Shown here one piece after another: positions 8,555 through 17,393 of a stretch of 64,000 nucleotides of DNA. The DNA comes from G965267605 sp965267605 (GTDB lineage Bacteria; Bacteroidota; Bacteroidia; Flavobacteriales_E; Vicingaceae). Within the stretch, counting starts at the first letter, position 1. Every line of letters begins with the position of its first letter. The stretch lies in NCBI GenBank assembly GCA_965267605.1, contig OZ254088.1, forward strand, positions 3,224,001-3,288,000. Direction: 5' to 3'. The notes beneath the pieces were generated by a model. The model made no database searches. It had not been told where the DNA came from and saw only the letters and a program-made list of their open reading frames with translations. The position numbers and the translations under genes were made by a program.

Positions 8555-8632
8555 ATCAACAATTTGCTGCGAATATAGCGAATGAGCTACGGATTGGAAT
8601 TGGTTTGGTAATTTGGGTTTCAAATTCATAAG

Positions 8633-10990
8633 ATGCGGCATTCTATTCTAACCATACTTGCAGTCATTCCATTTCTTGGGATGAGTCAGACGGCTACCGT
8701 GATCGGTCAGCAAAAAGTTTCAGACACCCAGGGTAATTTCACTGCCCCGTTGGTCAATACTGATCGTTTTGGGAGCCACATGGATGGCCTGGGAGACCTG
8801 GATGGTGACGGAGTAAACGATATCATTGCGGGGTCTGATGGTTACAGTTCACAAGGAGGAGCCTATATATTGTTTATGAACAGCAATGGCACCGTGAAGA
8901 GCCATCAATTGATAGCAAGTGGCACAGGTGGCTTTACAGGGTCACTGGGCTCTGGAGATGATTTTGGGTACGATGTGGCCAACATCGGAGACCTTAACAA
9001 AGATGGAATAACAGATGTTGCCATCTCTTCCGAGGAGGATCCTGACGGAGGTAGTTTCAGTGTGGGTGCAGTTTGGATTTGTTTTCTTGATAGCAACGGT
9101 ACAGTGAAGTCGCAACAGAAGATCAGCAAAACACAAGGCAACTTTAGTGGTGGTATTGGCAATGGCGACAGGTTCGGTAATGCCATTGCAGCAATTGGCG
9201 ATCTTGATAAAGATGGAAATCCAGATTTGGCAGTGGGTGCATTGTTTGATGATGATGGAGGAAGCAATAGAGGAGCGGTCTATGTACTTTTCCTCAACAC
9301 GAATGGTACAGTAAAATCGTATCAGAAGATCAGCGATACGCAAGGGAACTTCACTGCAACTTTAGGCAACGGTGATTATTTCGGAAGTGCTCTGGCAGGA
9401 ATCGGTGATCTGAATAATGATGGAACACTCGACATAGCTTCAGGAGCCTATTTAGATGATGATGGAGGAACCGATAAAGGTGCTTTCTATGTGCTCTTTA
9501 TGAATACGAATGGAACCGTTAGCTCTTTTCAAAAGGTAAGTGATACACAAGGTGGTTTTACCGGAATCATTGGTGCCAATGATTATTGGGCAAGTTCCTT
9601 AGACAATATGGGTGATATAGATGGTGATGGCGTTGACGACATTGTCGTTGGCCACCCATGGGATGATGATGGCGGCTCCAACTACGGTGCGGTTTGGACG
9701 TTATACATGAACACCAATGGCACGGTGAAAGGCCATCAGAAGGTTAGTGTGCTGACCGGTGGCTTTACAGGCCCACTTACCATCAACAACGTATTTGGTA
9801 ATGGTGTGGCCAATATCGGTGACCTCAACAATGACGGTAAGACGGATATGTGTGTGGGTTCAGGATATGATGATGATGGTGGTACGGATCGTGGAGCCAT
9901 CTGGATCCTTAACCTGAATGGGAAGGTGAACTTCAATGCTGGCATTGCTGCGCAAACGAACGCAACCTGCCCAGGTGGTTGTGACGGTCAGGCAACTGCC
10001 CAACCAATCGGAGGAGTTGGTCCGTTTAGTTACAACTGGTCAACGGGGGGAACACAGGCTACCGATACAGGATTATGTGCGGGTACTTATACTGTACAGA
10101 TCATTGATGGAGGCACAAGTGATACCTCAACAGCGCAGGTAACGATTACAGATCCCGCACCCTTCGCAGGCATTTCGGGCACCAATGTTATTTGCGCGGG
10201 TAACTCCACCACGTTAACAGGATCAGGGGGTGGAAGCTATTCGTGGTCCACCAGCTCAACAACTGCGGCAATAACAGTTTCACCACCTACCACCACGAAT
10301 TATACGGTGGTGGTCACGGATGTGAACTCATGTGTGGACTCTGCTACTGTGACCGTAACTGTTAATCCAACCTACAATCGATTTGATACGGTAACTGTTT
10401 GTCAAGGGGCAAGCCATACGTTTCACGATGGATTTACAATGAACAATATTGTGAGTGCCACGAGCCATTTGAGCAGTTTACAAACTGTTGGACCATTGTG
10501 TGATAGTTTGATCACTACGCAGGTGAATGTGACACCTCTTGACACATCGGTCAACAAGGTGGGAGCACAATTAACAGCTGTGGGCACAGGACAACGATAC
10601 CAGTGGGTAACCTGTCCGGGTTATACCCCATTGGTCAATGATACCAACCAGGTGTACACCGCACCATCCAATGGTAGCTATGCAGTTATCGTTACCAATG
10701 GAGCGTGCTCAGATACCTCGGCCTGTTACACCGTTACGGGGGTTGGAGTGGATAAAACGGAAAGTGTGGGCTACAGGGTTTTCCCTAATCCGGGTGAAGA
10801 TTACTGGAAGGTTACAGGTGACGCTCCATTCAGGTACAGTTTGATGGACGTTAGTGGCCGTTTGATTACAACATCCGAATACAGAAACACACACCGTATT
10901 CTTGTACCCGAGTTCGATTCAGGAGTATACATCCTTCGTTGTGAGGATTATTCAGGTACCATTCGCACCCTTAAACTGCTTAAGAAATAA
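8633..10990 (+). CDS. FG-GAP repeat / SprB-repeat surface protein, T9SS cargo
   Basis: A 785-residue secreted protein. A signal peptide (MRHSILTILAVIPFLGMSQ) is followed by about seven integrin-like FG-GAP units of roughly 65 residues (about 30-430). Each has a DGDGxxD or NNDGxxD calcium-type loop (DLDGDGVNDI, DLDKDGNPDLAVG), and most begin with a KxSDTQGNFT-like segment. Then come a SprB-type repeat (CPGGCDGQATAQPIGGVGPF, about 443-510), Ig-like/PKD-like segments, and a C-terminal T9SS type A domain (about 715-785, with VFPNPGEDYW and GVYILRCEDYSG). Probably displayed on the outer surface as an adhesin. The repeats are close to identical in places, so recombination between them is possible. 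Confidence 0.9.
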   Translation: MRHSILTILAVIPFLGMSQTATVIGQQKVSDTQGNFTAPLVNTDRFGSHMDGLGDLDGDGVNDIIAGSDGYSSQGGAYILFMNSNGTVKSHQLIASGTGGFTGSLGSGDDFGYDVANIGDLNKDGITDVAISSEEDPDGGSFSVGAVWICFLDSNGTVKSQQKISKTQGNFSGGIGNGDRFGNAIAAIGDLDKDGNPDLAVGALFDDDGGSNRGAVYVLFLNTNGTVKSYQKISDTQGNFTATLGNGDYFGSALAGIGDLNNDGTLDIASGAYLDDDGGTDKGAFYVLFMNTNGTVSSFQKVSDTQGGFTGIIGANDYWASSLDNMGDIDGDGVDDIVVGHPWDDDGGSNYGAVWTLYMNTNGTVKGHQKVSVLTGGFTGPLTINNVFGNGVANIGDLNNDGKTDMCVGSGYDDDGGTDRGAIWILNLNGKVNFNAGIAAQTNATCPGGCDGQATAQPIGGVGPFSYNWSTGGTQATDTGLCAGTYTVQIIDGGTSDTSTAQVTITDPAPFAGISGTNVICAGNSTTLTGSGGGSYSWSTSSTTAAITVSPPTTTNYTVVVTDVNSCVDSATVTVTVNPTYNRFDTVTVCQGASHTFHDGFTMNNIVSATSHLSSLQTVGPLCDSLITTQVNVTPLDTSVNKVGAQLTAVGTGQRYQWVTCPGYTPLVNDTNQVYTAPSNGSYAVIVTNGACSDTSACYTVTGVGVDKTESVGYRVFPNPGEDYWKVTGDAPFRYSLMDVSGRLITTSEYRNTHRILVPEFDSGVYILRCEDYSGTIRTLKLLKK

Positions 10991-11015
10991 AAGCCCCGGC
11001 TTACCCCGGGGCTTT
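10990..11015 (+). terminator. intrinsic terminator after the FG-GAP gene
   Basis: A 10-bp G/C-rich stem (arms 10990-10999 and 11006-11015, AAAGCCCCGG / CCGGGGCTTT) with a 6-base loop begins at the last base of the stop codon. The right arm ends in TTT, so it works as a terminator, perhaps in both directions. Confidence 0.8.
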
Positions 11016-11139
11016 GGCTGGAACTTTACAAACCAGCAAATCGCACAATTGCTCTGATTAGAGCCTACTAGTACAAAAGTACAAGCAAGGTCAGTGCATT
11101 TACTACCGTTCATCATATTTAACATTTCGCTCATTAGAT

Positions 11140-11157
11140 TGTTATAATATTATAACA
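11140..11157. promoter_or_regulatory. perfect 18-bp palindrome upstream of the copper ATPase gene
   Basis: TGTTATAATATTATAACA reads identically on both strands and lies 17 bases before the GTG start at 11175, so a bound dimeric protein would cover or flank the promoter or ribosome region. The inner part resembles a PerR/Fur-type box (TTATAAT-n-ATTATAA) but lacks the central base. It may be an operator for a redox-, metal- or NO-responsive regulator; the regulator is not identifiable here. Confidence 0.5.
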
Positions 11158-11174
11158 GAGAAGATAGTAGTGAA

Positions 11175-13301
11175 GTGGGAGATAGATTAGTGTTAGATAT
11201 AACCGGAATGGACTGCTCCAGTTGTGCGGCAACCGTTCAAAAGCAACTGGAAAAATCTGGTTGTGAGGACGTCTATGTGGATTTCGCGCTGGGTGAGGCA
11301 ACGCTTGTTGAACCGGAGGGTGTGGAGGTTTATCAACTCATCAAAGACATCGAATCCATTGGTTATGGTGCCTCTGAAAGAAGTACAGATGGCAGCATCA
11401 AGGACAAGGGCTTTACTGGACTCAAACGTAAATTCTGGTTCAGCGCGATCTTAACAGCGCCACTCTTGTTGCACATGTTTACTCCGCATGGAACAATTTG
11501 GCACAACCCCTGGTTCCAACTTGCCCTATCGGCCCCGGTTTACATTTTAGGTGTGGTTCATTTTGGAAGAAGCGCCCTTGGATCGCTTCGTGCAGGAGCG
11601 CCCAATATGGACGTTTTGATATTCATTGGCAGCTCGGCTGCATTTGGATACAGTTTATGGGGAACACTTGTGTTTCAGGGGACGGCTGAGGTAAGCAAGT
11701 TTCTGTTTTTTGAAACCAGTGCTACCATCATTACGCTCATTCTATTGGGCAATCTGCTGGAGAAATATGCAGTGAATAAAACCACTTCTTCTGTACAAGA
11801 CCTTACATCACTTCAGGTAAAAACGGCCAGGAGGCTTTCGCTGATTAAAGGGGAAATGGTATCAGAAGATGTACCGGTTAGCGAAATAGAGATAGGTACA
11901 CTGCTCCAGGTTAATGCCGGAGATGCAATTCCCGTGGATGGAGAAATATTCGAGGGTGTGGGATCAGCCGATCAGTCAATGATTACCGGGGAGAGTGTTC
12001 CCGTAAACGTGCAAAATGGGAGCAGGGTGATTGGAGGAACGATTTTGGTTGATGGCAACATTAAAATGCGTGCGTTGGCAGTTGGTGGAGAAACCGTGCT
12101 TTCCAAGATCATAGAGATGGTGAAGAGCGCGCAAAGAGATAAACCCAACATTCAAAGATTGGGAGATAAGGTGAGTGCTGTATTCGTTCCAGTTGTTGTA
12201 GCGGTGGCTGTGCTAACTTTTCTGGTCACATGGTTGGTGGTTCAGGCGGAGGTGTCTACGGCATTGCTGAATGCGGTAGCAGTTCTGGTAGTAGCTTGCC
12301 CATGTGCAATGGGTTTGGCAACACCCACCGCTGTAATGGTGGGTATTGGTCGTGCAGCGAAACAGGGCGTTTTGGTGAAGGGTGCTGCAACATTGGAAGA
12401 ACTTTCAAGGGTGGATAAGATCATTCTCGATAAGACAGGTACCCTTACCTCAGGAAGGTTCAGTATAGACAAGATGACCACAGAAGGTGTTTCCGGTGAG
12501 ATGCTCAGGTCAGTTTTGTATAGCCTGGAAATGCACTCATCTCATCCTATAGCGCAATCTATTGTGCGTGAATTGGAAGGAAACGATCCTATGAAACTTG
12601 GCGAGGTGCGAGAGATCAAGGGGGTCAGTATTGAAGGAAATGACGAGGAAGGGAACAGTTGGATGGCGGGTTCTTACCGCATCGCAGAGCAGTTGACCAA
12701 AGAAGATCAGCACTCCGTTTACGTATTGCGAAATGGGAAATTAGTGGGAACCTTGGATCTGAAGGACGAGTTGAAACCCAACGCAAAGTCAATGATTGAT
12801 CAACTGAAACATTGGAAGATTACACCGGTTATGCTCAGTGGGGACAGGAGGTCGAAATGTGAAATGGTGGCTCAGGAGTTGGGAATTGAAGAAGTATACT
12901 GGGAGCAGCTTCCTGATCAGAAGTTGGAGAGGATTGAAGCACTTCAAAAGAGTGCAAAAGTTGCCATGGTGGGTGACGGTATCAATGATGCTCCAGCGCT
13001 CACCAAAGCAGACGTTGGCATATCATTTAGTGACGCAACAGCCGTTTCCATCAATGCATCTGAAGTTGTAATTATTGGAGACAATCAGCTGCGGAAGATT
13101 ACGGAGGCACTGTTGGTTGGAAAACATACCATGAAGACCATTAAACAAAACCTGTTTTGGGCCTTCTTCTACAACGTTCTGGCAATCCCGGTAGCAGCGG
13201 TGGGCTTCCTAAGCCCGATGATTGCTGCTTTGTCCATGGCTTTTTCTGACGTGATGGTGATTGGGAATTCCTTAAGATTGAAACTCAAGCGATTGGTATA
13301 A
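11175..13301 (+). CDS. copA: copper-translocating P1B-type ATPase
   Basis: A 708-residue membrane ATPase exporting Cu(I). One N-terminal heavy-metal domain carries GMDCSSC (about residues 12-18). Membrane helices, the actuator motif TGES (270-273), the copper-channel motif CPC (about 375-377), the phosphorylation site DKTGT (Asp419), the SSHPIAQ nucleotide-domain motif and GDGINDAP near the C-terminus all follow in order. A GTG start is used; no better ATG precedes the metal domain. With only one metal domain it resembles both CopA and the FixI/CcoI ATPases that supply copper to cbb3 oxidase; the downstream haemoglobin fits a respiratory or low-oxygen role. A perfect palindrome lies just upstream. 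Confidence 0.92.
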   Translation: MGDRLVLDITGMDCSSCAATVQKQLEKSGCEDVYVDFALGEATLVEPEGVEVYQLIKDIESIGYGASERSTDGSIKDKGFTGLKRKFWFSAILTAPLLLHMFTPHGTIWHNPWFQLALSAPVYILGVVHFGRSALGSLRAGAPNMDVLIFIGSSAAFGYSLWGTLVFQGTAEVSKFLFFETSATIITLILLGNLLEKYAVNKTTSSVQDLTSLQVKTARRLSLIKGEMVSEDVPVSEIEIGTLLQVNAGDAIPVDGEIFEGVGSADQSMITGESVPVNVQNGSRVIGGTILVDGNIKMRALAVGGETVLSKIIEMVKSAQRDKPNIQRLGDKVSAVFVPVVVAVAVLTFLVTWLVVQAEVSTALLNAVAVLVVACPCAMGLATPTAVMVGIGRAAKQGVLVKGAATLEELSRVDKIILDKTGTLTSGRFSIDKMTTEGVSGEMLRSVLYSLEMHSSHPIAQSIVRELEGNDPMKLGEVREIKGVSIEGNDEEGNSWMAGSYRIAEQLTKEDQHSVYVLRNGKLVGTLDLKDELKPNAKSMIDQLKHWKITPVMLSGDRRSKCEMVAQELGIEEVYWEQLPDQKLERIEALQKSAKVAMVGDGINDAPALTKADVGISFSDATAVSINASEVVIIGDNQLRKITEALLVGKHTMKTIKQNLFWAFFYNVLAIPVAAVGFLSPMIAALSMAFSDVMVIGNSLRLKLKRLV

Positions 13302-13312
13302 TTGGAAGGCGA

Positions 13313-13687
13313 ATGAAGGAGATTGAAGATTTGAGTGATATCCAATTATTAGTAGATACCTTTTACGAGAAGGTGCGTGCTGATGACCTAATCGGACCCA
13401 TATTCAATGAAGTAATAGGAGACAACTGGCCTGTGCATTTGAAAAAGATGTATGGGTTTTGGCAATCCATATTGCTCAATGAACCCACCTACAATGGAAG
13501 ACCCTTTCCTCCGCACATGAAACTGAATATTGAGAAGCGACATTTCGAGAGGTGGTTATCACTGTTTGAAGCCACGGTAAACGACCTATTCCAAGGGTCA
13601 CGCGCGATGGAGGCTATCAAACGCTCCAAGATGATCGCTGCAGTATTCCTGACGAAGATTGAATATTTGAATGAGCATGGAGGTTAG
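13313..13687 (+). CDS. group III truncated haemoglobin
   Basis: A 124-residue cytosolic globin of the 2-over-2 type. Visible features are FYEKVRADDLIGPIFN (helix A/B), the MYGFWQSIL helix, the FPPHMKL segment and the proximal haem-ligand His77 in RHFERWLSLFE. These are group III (TrHbP) features. The gene begins 11 bases after the copper ATPase, so both are probably transcribed together. Group III globins are linked with microaerobic or NO/peroxide handling, but their exact chemistry varies. The stop overlaps the end of the convergent permease gene by four bases. Confidence 0.88.
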   Translation: MKEIEDLSDIQLLVDTFYEKVRADDLIGPIFNEVIGDNWPVHLKKMYGFWQSILLNEPTYNGRPFPPHMKLNIEKRHFERWLSLFEATVNDLFQGSRAMEAIKRSKMIAAVFLTKIEYLNEHGG

Positions 13688-14727
13688 CTCCCCGTGTCTT
13701 CTATCTTCCCATTTCCAGAAAGCATAATGGCCACCCCACGGGTGCCAGGGAATTGAGAACATATGATCACAATGATCACCGTAATGGGGATGGACAATAT
13801 CATTCCCGTAACACCCCAAATGGCCCCCCAGAAAGACAGCGCGATAATGGTAACCAAAGCACTAAGGTTCATTGAATCTCCCATCAACTTGGGTTCAATG
13901 AGGTTACCCACCACAATCTGAATGGCACCTACAAATACAAGTACCAATGTGCCTGGGAGGAACTCCCCGAACTGTAGCAAACAGAATATTGCAGGGAACA
14001 AAGTGGCTACTATCGATCCAACGGTTGGGATATAGTTCATGATGAAAATCAGGAACGCCCAGAACACGGGAGAATCAATTCCAATAATGGCCAGAGCGAT
14101 GTAACTCAGCACTCCGGTAATGAGACTTACCATCGTCTTCAACCCAAGGTATCTTCCTATTGAACCTTCAATTCTGCCTAATACGTTGGAAACCCGTTGA
14201 TACCTGTCTTTGTCGGTAAACAGTCGTTCCAATTTGCTTTGGAATACTGCTTCCTCCAGAAAGATGAACAGTCCGTAAATAATGATCAGGAATGCACTGC
14301 CAACAATACTGGTGAGGGAGTTAAAGATTGAACTAAGGATCGCACCGAAGTCGAAATCACCAGCTTGTTGTTCGATCAAATCCATCAAATCGATGTTGAG
14401 CGTAGTATTCACCTTTTGCACCAACGTATCTACATTGGCTTCATACTTCTTGTAAGACTTGGCCAGGCGGTTAATGTTGCTGGTAAGAATTTTGGACATT
14501 AAGCTAAGCGCCACAATCAACACACCCGAGGCAAGTAAACTCTTCACCCATGAAGGAACTTTGGTCCGGATAAAATCGGACTTATCGAGAACCGCCTTGA
14601 TCTTTCGTACAATGAACCACAGCAGCAATGCGAATATGAATGGGATCAGCAATCCTTGACCATATATAAGGATCACAACAATGGCAATTGCTGAAATGAG
14701 AAAGTATGCTACGTTCTTAACGTTCAT
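13684..14727 (-). CDS. AI-2E family permease (YdgG/PerM/TqsA-like)
   Basis: A 347-residue inner-membrane protein. Two hydrophobic helices at the N-terminus (LISAIAIVVILIYGQGLLIP and FALLLWFIVRKI), a third near residue 60, a long soluble helical segment (about 85-135) and a C-terminal bundle are characteristic of the AI-2E transporter family. The motif FLIFIMNYIPTVGSIVATLFP followed by LVGNLIEPKLMGDSM-like sequence (seen as VVGNLIEPKLMG) is the signature. Family members export diverse solutes or ions (Na+/H+ antiport in some), so AI-2 transport should not be assumed. Monocistronic; convergent with the haemoglobin gene. Confidence 0.88.
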   Translation of the reverse strand: MNVKNVAYFLISAIAIVVILIYGQGLLIPFIFALLLWFIVRKIKAVLDKSDFIRTKVPSWVKSLLASGVLIVALSLMSKILTSNINRLAKSYKKYEANVDTLVQKVNTTLNIDLMDLIEQQAGDFDFGAILSSIFNSLTSIVGSAFLIIIYGLFIFLEEAVFQSKLERLFTDKDRYQRVSNVLGRIEGSIGRYLGLKTMVSLITGVLSYIALAIIGIDSPVFWAFLIFIMNYIPTVGSIVATLFPAIFCLLQFGEFLPGTLVLVFVGAIQIVVGNLIEPKLMGDSMNLSALVTIIALSFWGAIWGVTGMILSIPITVIIVIICSQFPGTRGVAIMLSGNGKIEDTGS

Positions 14728-14770
14728 TCAAGATGGAAACGCGGCAAAGATAATGTAAACGAAAGGGGTA

Positions 14771-15361
14771 CTAGTTCCACTCCGGGTAATCCTTCATGCT
14801 AAAGGTGTGCACATCCGTTCCACCTTTATCGTCCTTGGTTGTTTTATCTATGAGGTCATCACATGTACCATCACCATAGTCAAAGGTTGCTACCCAATCT
14901 CCGGTTTTGGCATCAAAGAACTTAACGATTCCCTTTACGATGTATTGGCATTCAGAAGATTTCACAATGGGAGCGGTGATCACTTTCTTGTAATAAGTCT
15001 TCTCGCAGCCTTTCTTCTTGCAATCCTTCTTGTCACAATCTTTGATCTCAGTGCCAAATTTCTTAGTGCCCTTCTTATCTGAGCACGTAGCTTCTGTGCC
15101 GTTAAAGACGATGGTTGCCGTTATTGCACCATTTTCAATGTACTCGAAGGAACCTGAAGTATATGGAGAATTCTCATCCAACCTTACAAGGGTAGACTTC
15201 TCTACTTCTGTAAAATCAGAATTCGAAACTTCAACCATATAACCAAGTGCCGCAGCTTCTTCTGTCATGCTGCCACCCTTGTTATCGTATTTCCCCTTTT
15301 TGCACGCACTAAATCCAAATACCAATGCAAGGATTGTGCTGGTTAAAACCATCTTCTTCAT
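14771..15361 (-). CDS. Lys/Cys-rich lipoprotein of unknown function
   Basis: A 196-residue lipoprotein: MKKMVLTSTILALVFGFSAC is a signal peptide with lipobox (GFSAC, Cys20). The mature protein has an unusual Lys/Cys cluster (DCDKKDCKKKGCEK, about residues 115-130), possibly metal-binding or disulphide-forming, and ends in a beta-strand-rich domain (GDWVATFDYGDGTCDDLID). I know no named family for it. The start at 15361 is chosen over the ATG at 15379 because it gives a standard lipoprotein signal. Divergent from the next T9SS gene with a 64-base gap. Confidence 0.7.
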   Translation of the reverse strand: MKKMVLTSTILALVFGFSACKKGKYDNKGGSMTEEAAALGYMVEVSNSDFTEVEKSTLVRLDENSPYTSGSFEYIENGAITATIVFNGTEATCSDKKGTKKFGTEIKDCDKKDCKKKGCEKTYYKKVITAPIVKSSECQYIVKGIVKFFDAKTGDWVATFDYGDGTCDDLIDKTTKDDKGGTDVHTFSMKDYPEWN

Positions 15362-15425
15362 ACCACTAAATGTAAGCAATTCAGTGGTTTATTGTAAATC
15401 GGTAATTTTAAGACTCGGTCAAATA

Positions 15426-16298
15426 ATGCCTATGAAAACTCAACTCAAGGACAATCTGAAAAAGTACTCCGCACTGGCAGGATCAGTGGCGGTTTCATCT
15501 GTGGCAACCAGTCAAATCATTTACACGGATATCAATCCGGATGTATGGTTGCACAACCACAACGATTCTATGCAGCTTGATCTGAATAATGATCTCATCA
15601 TGGATTATACGTTCAAGCAATGGGACACCATTGTTCAGTATACAGGTACAAGCGGTACTTCCAGTTTCAGAGCCTGGGCTCCTTTGATTACACCATTGAA
15701 TTCAAACTCGGTGGTTTATGATGCAACGTATTCTAGTTCACCAAAGCTTCTTTCATCGAGCCAGGCTTTTGCACAGGGCCCGTGGACTCAAGGCTCTACC
15801 GGTTATCCAATGTTCTTCGGATACCTGATCAAATCTTACTCCGGAACCACTACCTCCACCTACAGTTCGGGTGCATGGAACAACAAGGGACTGCGCTTTA
15901 TTGGACTTAAGGTACAGGCGGGTGCCAATACCTATTACGGTTGGGCGCGTGTCTCTGTAGAGAAGGATTACAAGAGTATTACCATTCATGACTATGCGTA
16001 TAACTCAGTTCCGGGAGATACACTGCTTGCTGGACAGAAATGGCCGCTAAGTGTTGGTCAGCTTTCAAAAAAGGAAGTTGGAATCGATTGCGATGGTGAG
16101 CATATCTACCTAACCGGAGATCTCACACAAGCGAAGATCAAAGCCTATGGAACCAACGGGCAACTCGTTTTGAATACCACTTACACAGGCAAAGCCAGGA
16201 GAGAAGAGTTTGCGTTGAAAGATCTGAAGACTGGCATCTACATTGTTGAGGTAACTGAGGGTCAGCAAATCTGGAAGGAAAAGATCTTCATCAAGTAA
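15426..16298 (+). CDS. secreted protein with T9SS type A sorting domain
   Basis: A 290-residue protein. The N-terminus MKTQLKDNLKKYSALAGSVA with the following AVSSVATSQIIYTDINPD is a poorly hydrophobic export signal typical of a Bacteroidota family of unknown role. The middle (about 35-200) is beta-strand-rich (DLNNDLIMDYTF, GLRFIGLKVQAGANTYYGWA). A T9SS sorting domain closes it (about 215-290: IYLTGDLTQAKIKAYGTNGQ, then GIYIVEVTEGQQIW). Frame upstream of 15426 runs antisense through the lipoprotein gene and is not part of it; ATG 15426 or 15432 could be the start. Likely exported to the cell surface or medium. Confidence 0.8.
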   Translation: MPMKTQLKDNLKKYSALAGSVAVSSVATSQIIYTDINPDVWLHNHNDSMQLDLNNDLIMDYTFKQWDTIVQYTGTSGTSSFRAWAPLITPLNSNSVVYDATYSSSPKLLSSSQAFAQGPWTQGSTGYPMFFGYLIKSYSGTTTSTYSSGAWNNKGLRFIGLKVQAGANTYYGWARVSVEKDYKSITIHDYAYNSVPGDTLLAGQKWPLSVGQLSKKEVGIDCDGEHIYLTGDLTQAKIKAYGTNGQLVLNTTYTGKARREEFALKDLKTGIYIVEVTEGQQIWKEKIFIK

Positions 16299-16393
16299 GT
16301 TAAATACCCTTTTCATGTGATTGAGATTACCTGTTTCGGGTGAAGGAATTCGGTTGTGTATGGCATAGATTTGATTAGCCAAAGTATGCCCGC

Positions 16394-16549
16394 ATGAGCC
16401 AAAACAAAACTTCCAGCAGATCCCTTCGAACAGACGCCTTTCTCAAGTTGGCGGGTTCCAAATCAAATTCCAATTTAACAGCGATGCATGTTGCGATGCA
16501 GCAGAGCAGAATGCTGAATGATCAGAACGATAAGAAGAAGTCGAAGTGA
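16394..16549 (+). CDS. small basic protein coupled to the hemerythrin gene (51 aa)
   Basis: ATG at 16394 opens a 51-codon frame (MSQNKTSSRSLRTDAFLKLA, then a Met/Gln-rich helix and a Lys-rich tail ending KKKSK) that stops with TGA at 16547-16549. The next gene starts with GTG at 16546, so start and stop overlap (GTGA), the arrangement of translationally coupled genes. That coupling and the lack of any other start for the downstream gene support it being real. No family recognised; the protein is basic and soluble and could be a small partner or regulator of the hemerythrin protein. Confidence 0.6.
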   Translation: MSQNKTSSRSLRTDAFLKLAGSKSNSNLTAMHVAMQQSRMLNDQNDKKKSK

Positions 16550-17241
16550 TCAACGTTGGCAATTCACCAAGGCAGATTGTTGACTGCTATCCTGGCGTAG
16601 CCAGTTTATTGTTGAGATATGACATCGCTCCAAGTGAGGAGAAGTCACTTGCTCATGCAGCAACTGAGCCCCACTTTTTGGTAGAATTGATGAGTGGTGC
16701 TGAAGGTGTTTCGAGGCTGGATGCTTCCAAATACCAGCAATGGAGTGTTCCGGTACTGCTTGAGTATTTGGAAAGGTCACATGCGTTTTATCTCTCAAAA
16801 CTGATCCCGGAAGTAGAGCAAAGTATAGAGGCGTTTATGTCTGGGCTTGAAGCGAAAGATGGATACCTATTGAGTGAGACATTCAGGTTGTTTGTGAGTG
16901 ATCTAAAGAAGCACTTTGTGTATGAGGAGCAGACCTTGTTTCCGTATGCGCGGTTGCTGCATGGGGCAGAGAGTTTTCCGGAAAAAACTCCTTGCATCCG
17001 AACTTATCTGTCCTTTTACTCGGTAAAGGAATTCACAGACCAGCACGGAGAAGATGAATACCAATTGGAAGACTTCATGTACCTGGTTTCGTTGTTATCC
17101 AAAAGAAGTGCTGAGCCGTTGTATTATCGAATGGCCATGCAACAATTGAACAGGTTGTCGAAAGACCTCCGCCTCCATGCCTTCATCGAAGATGAGGTAT
17201 TGGTCCAGAAACTGTTGCAACTTGAGGAAGTGATTCTTTAG
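16546..17241 (+). CDS. hemerythrin-domain / RIC (YtfE/ScdA)-like di-iron protein
   Basis: A 231-residue cytosolic protein. The N-terminal 60 residues (INVGNSPRQIVDCYPGVASL) resemble the DUF542 segment of iron-sulphur cluster repair proteins of the RIC family, although the usual Cys is at Cys14 in DCYPG. The C-terminal helical bundle holds spaced His/Glu candidates for the di-iron site: SHAFYL (about 84), HFVYEEQTLFPY (about 123-134), QHGEDE (about 164) and LHAFIEDEVL (about 215). RIC proteins repair or protect iron-sulphur clusters during NO or oxidative stress. GTG start overlapping the upstream small gene's stop. Confidence 0.8.
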   Translation: MINVGNSPRQIVDCYPGVASLLLRYDIAPSEEKSLAHAATEPHFLVELMSGAEGVSRLDASKYQQWSVPVLLEYLERSHAFYLSKLIPEVEQSIEAFMSGLEAKDGYLLSETFRLFVSDLKKHFVYEEQTLFPYARLLHGAESFPEKTPCIRTYLSFYSVKEFTDQHGEDEYQLEDFMYLVSLLSKRSAEPLYYRMAMQQLNRLSKDLRLHAFIEDEVLVQKLLQLEEVIL

Positions 17242-17305
17242 CTAACCACGCTTACCCAATAATCCATTACAGATTTTCTGATCCGGTCCGTGGGAAGAGT
17301 TGAAA

Positions 17306-17327
17306 GAGCCCGACTATAGCCGGGCTC
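17306..17327. terminator. hairpin between convergent genes, probable shared terminator
   Basis: Arms 17306-17312 (GAGCCCG) and 17321-17327 (CGGGCTC) with an 8-base loop lie between the 3' ends of the hemerythrin gene and the convergent lipoprotein gene. The minus-strand copy is followed by only TTTC, so termination strength is uncertain. Confidence 0.5.
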
Positions 17328-17393
17328 ATGAAAAATAAGGAATGGGAGAAATTAGATTAACTGCTAACCCAACACGTGTTGCCATGTTGATGG

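Noticed and set aside
11071..11084. GTACAAAAGTAC inverted repeat before copA
   Set aside because: Short 4-bp self-complementary arms; the 18-bp palindrome at 11140 is the much stronger operator candidate.
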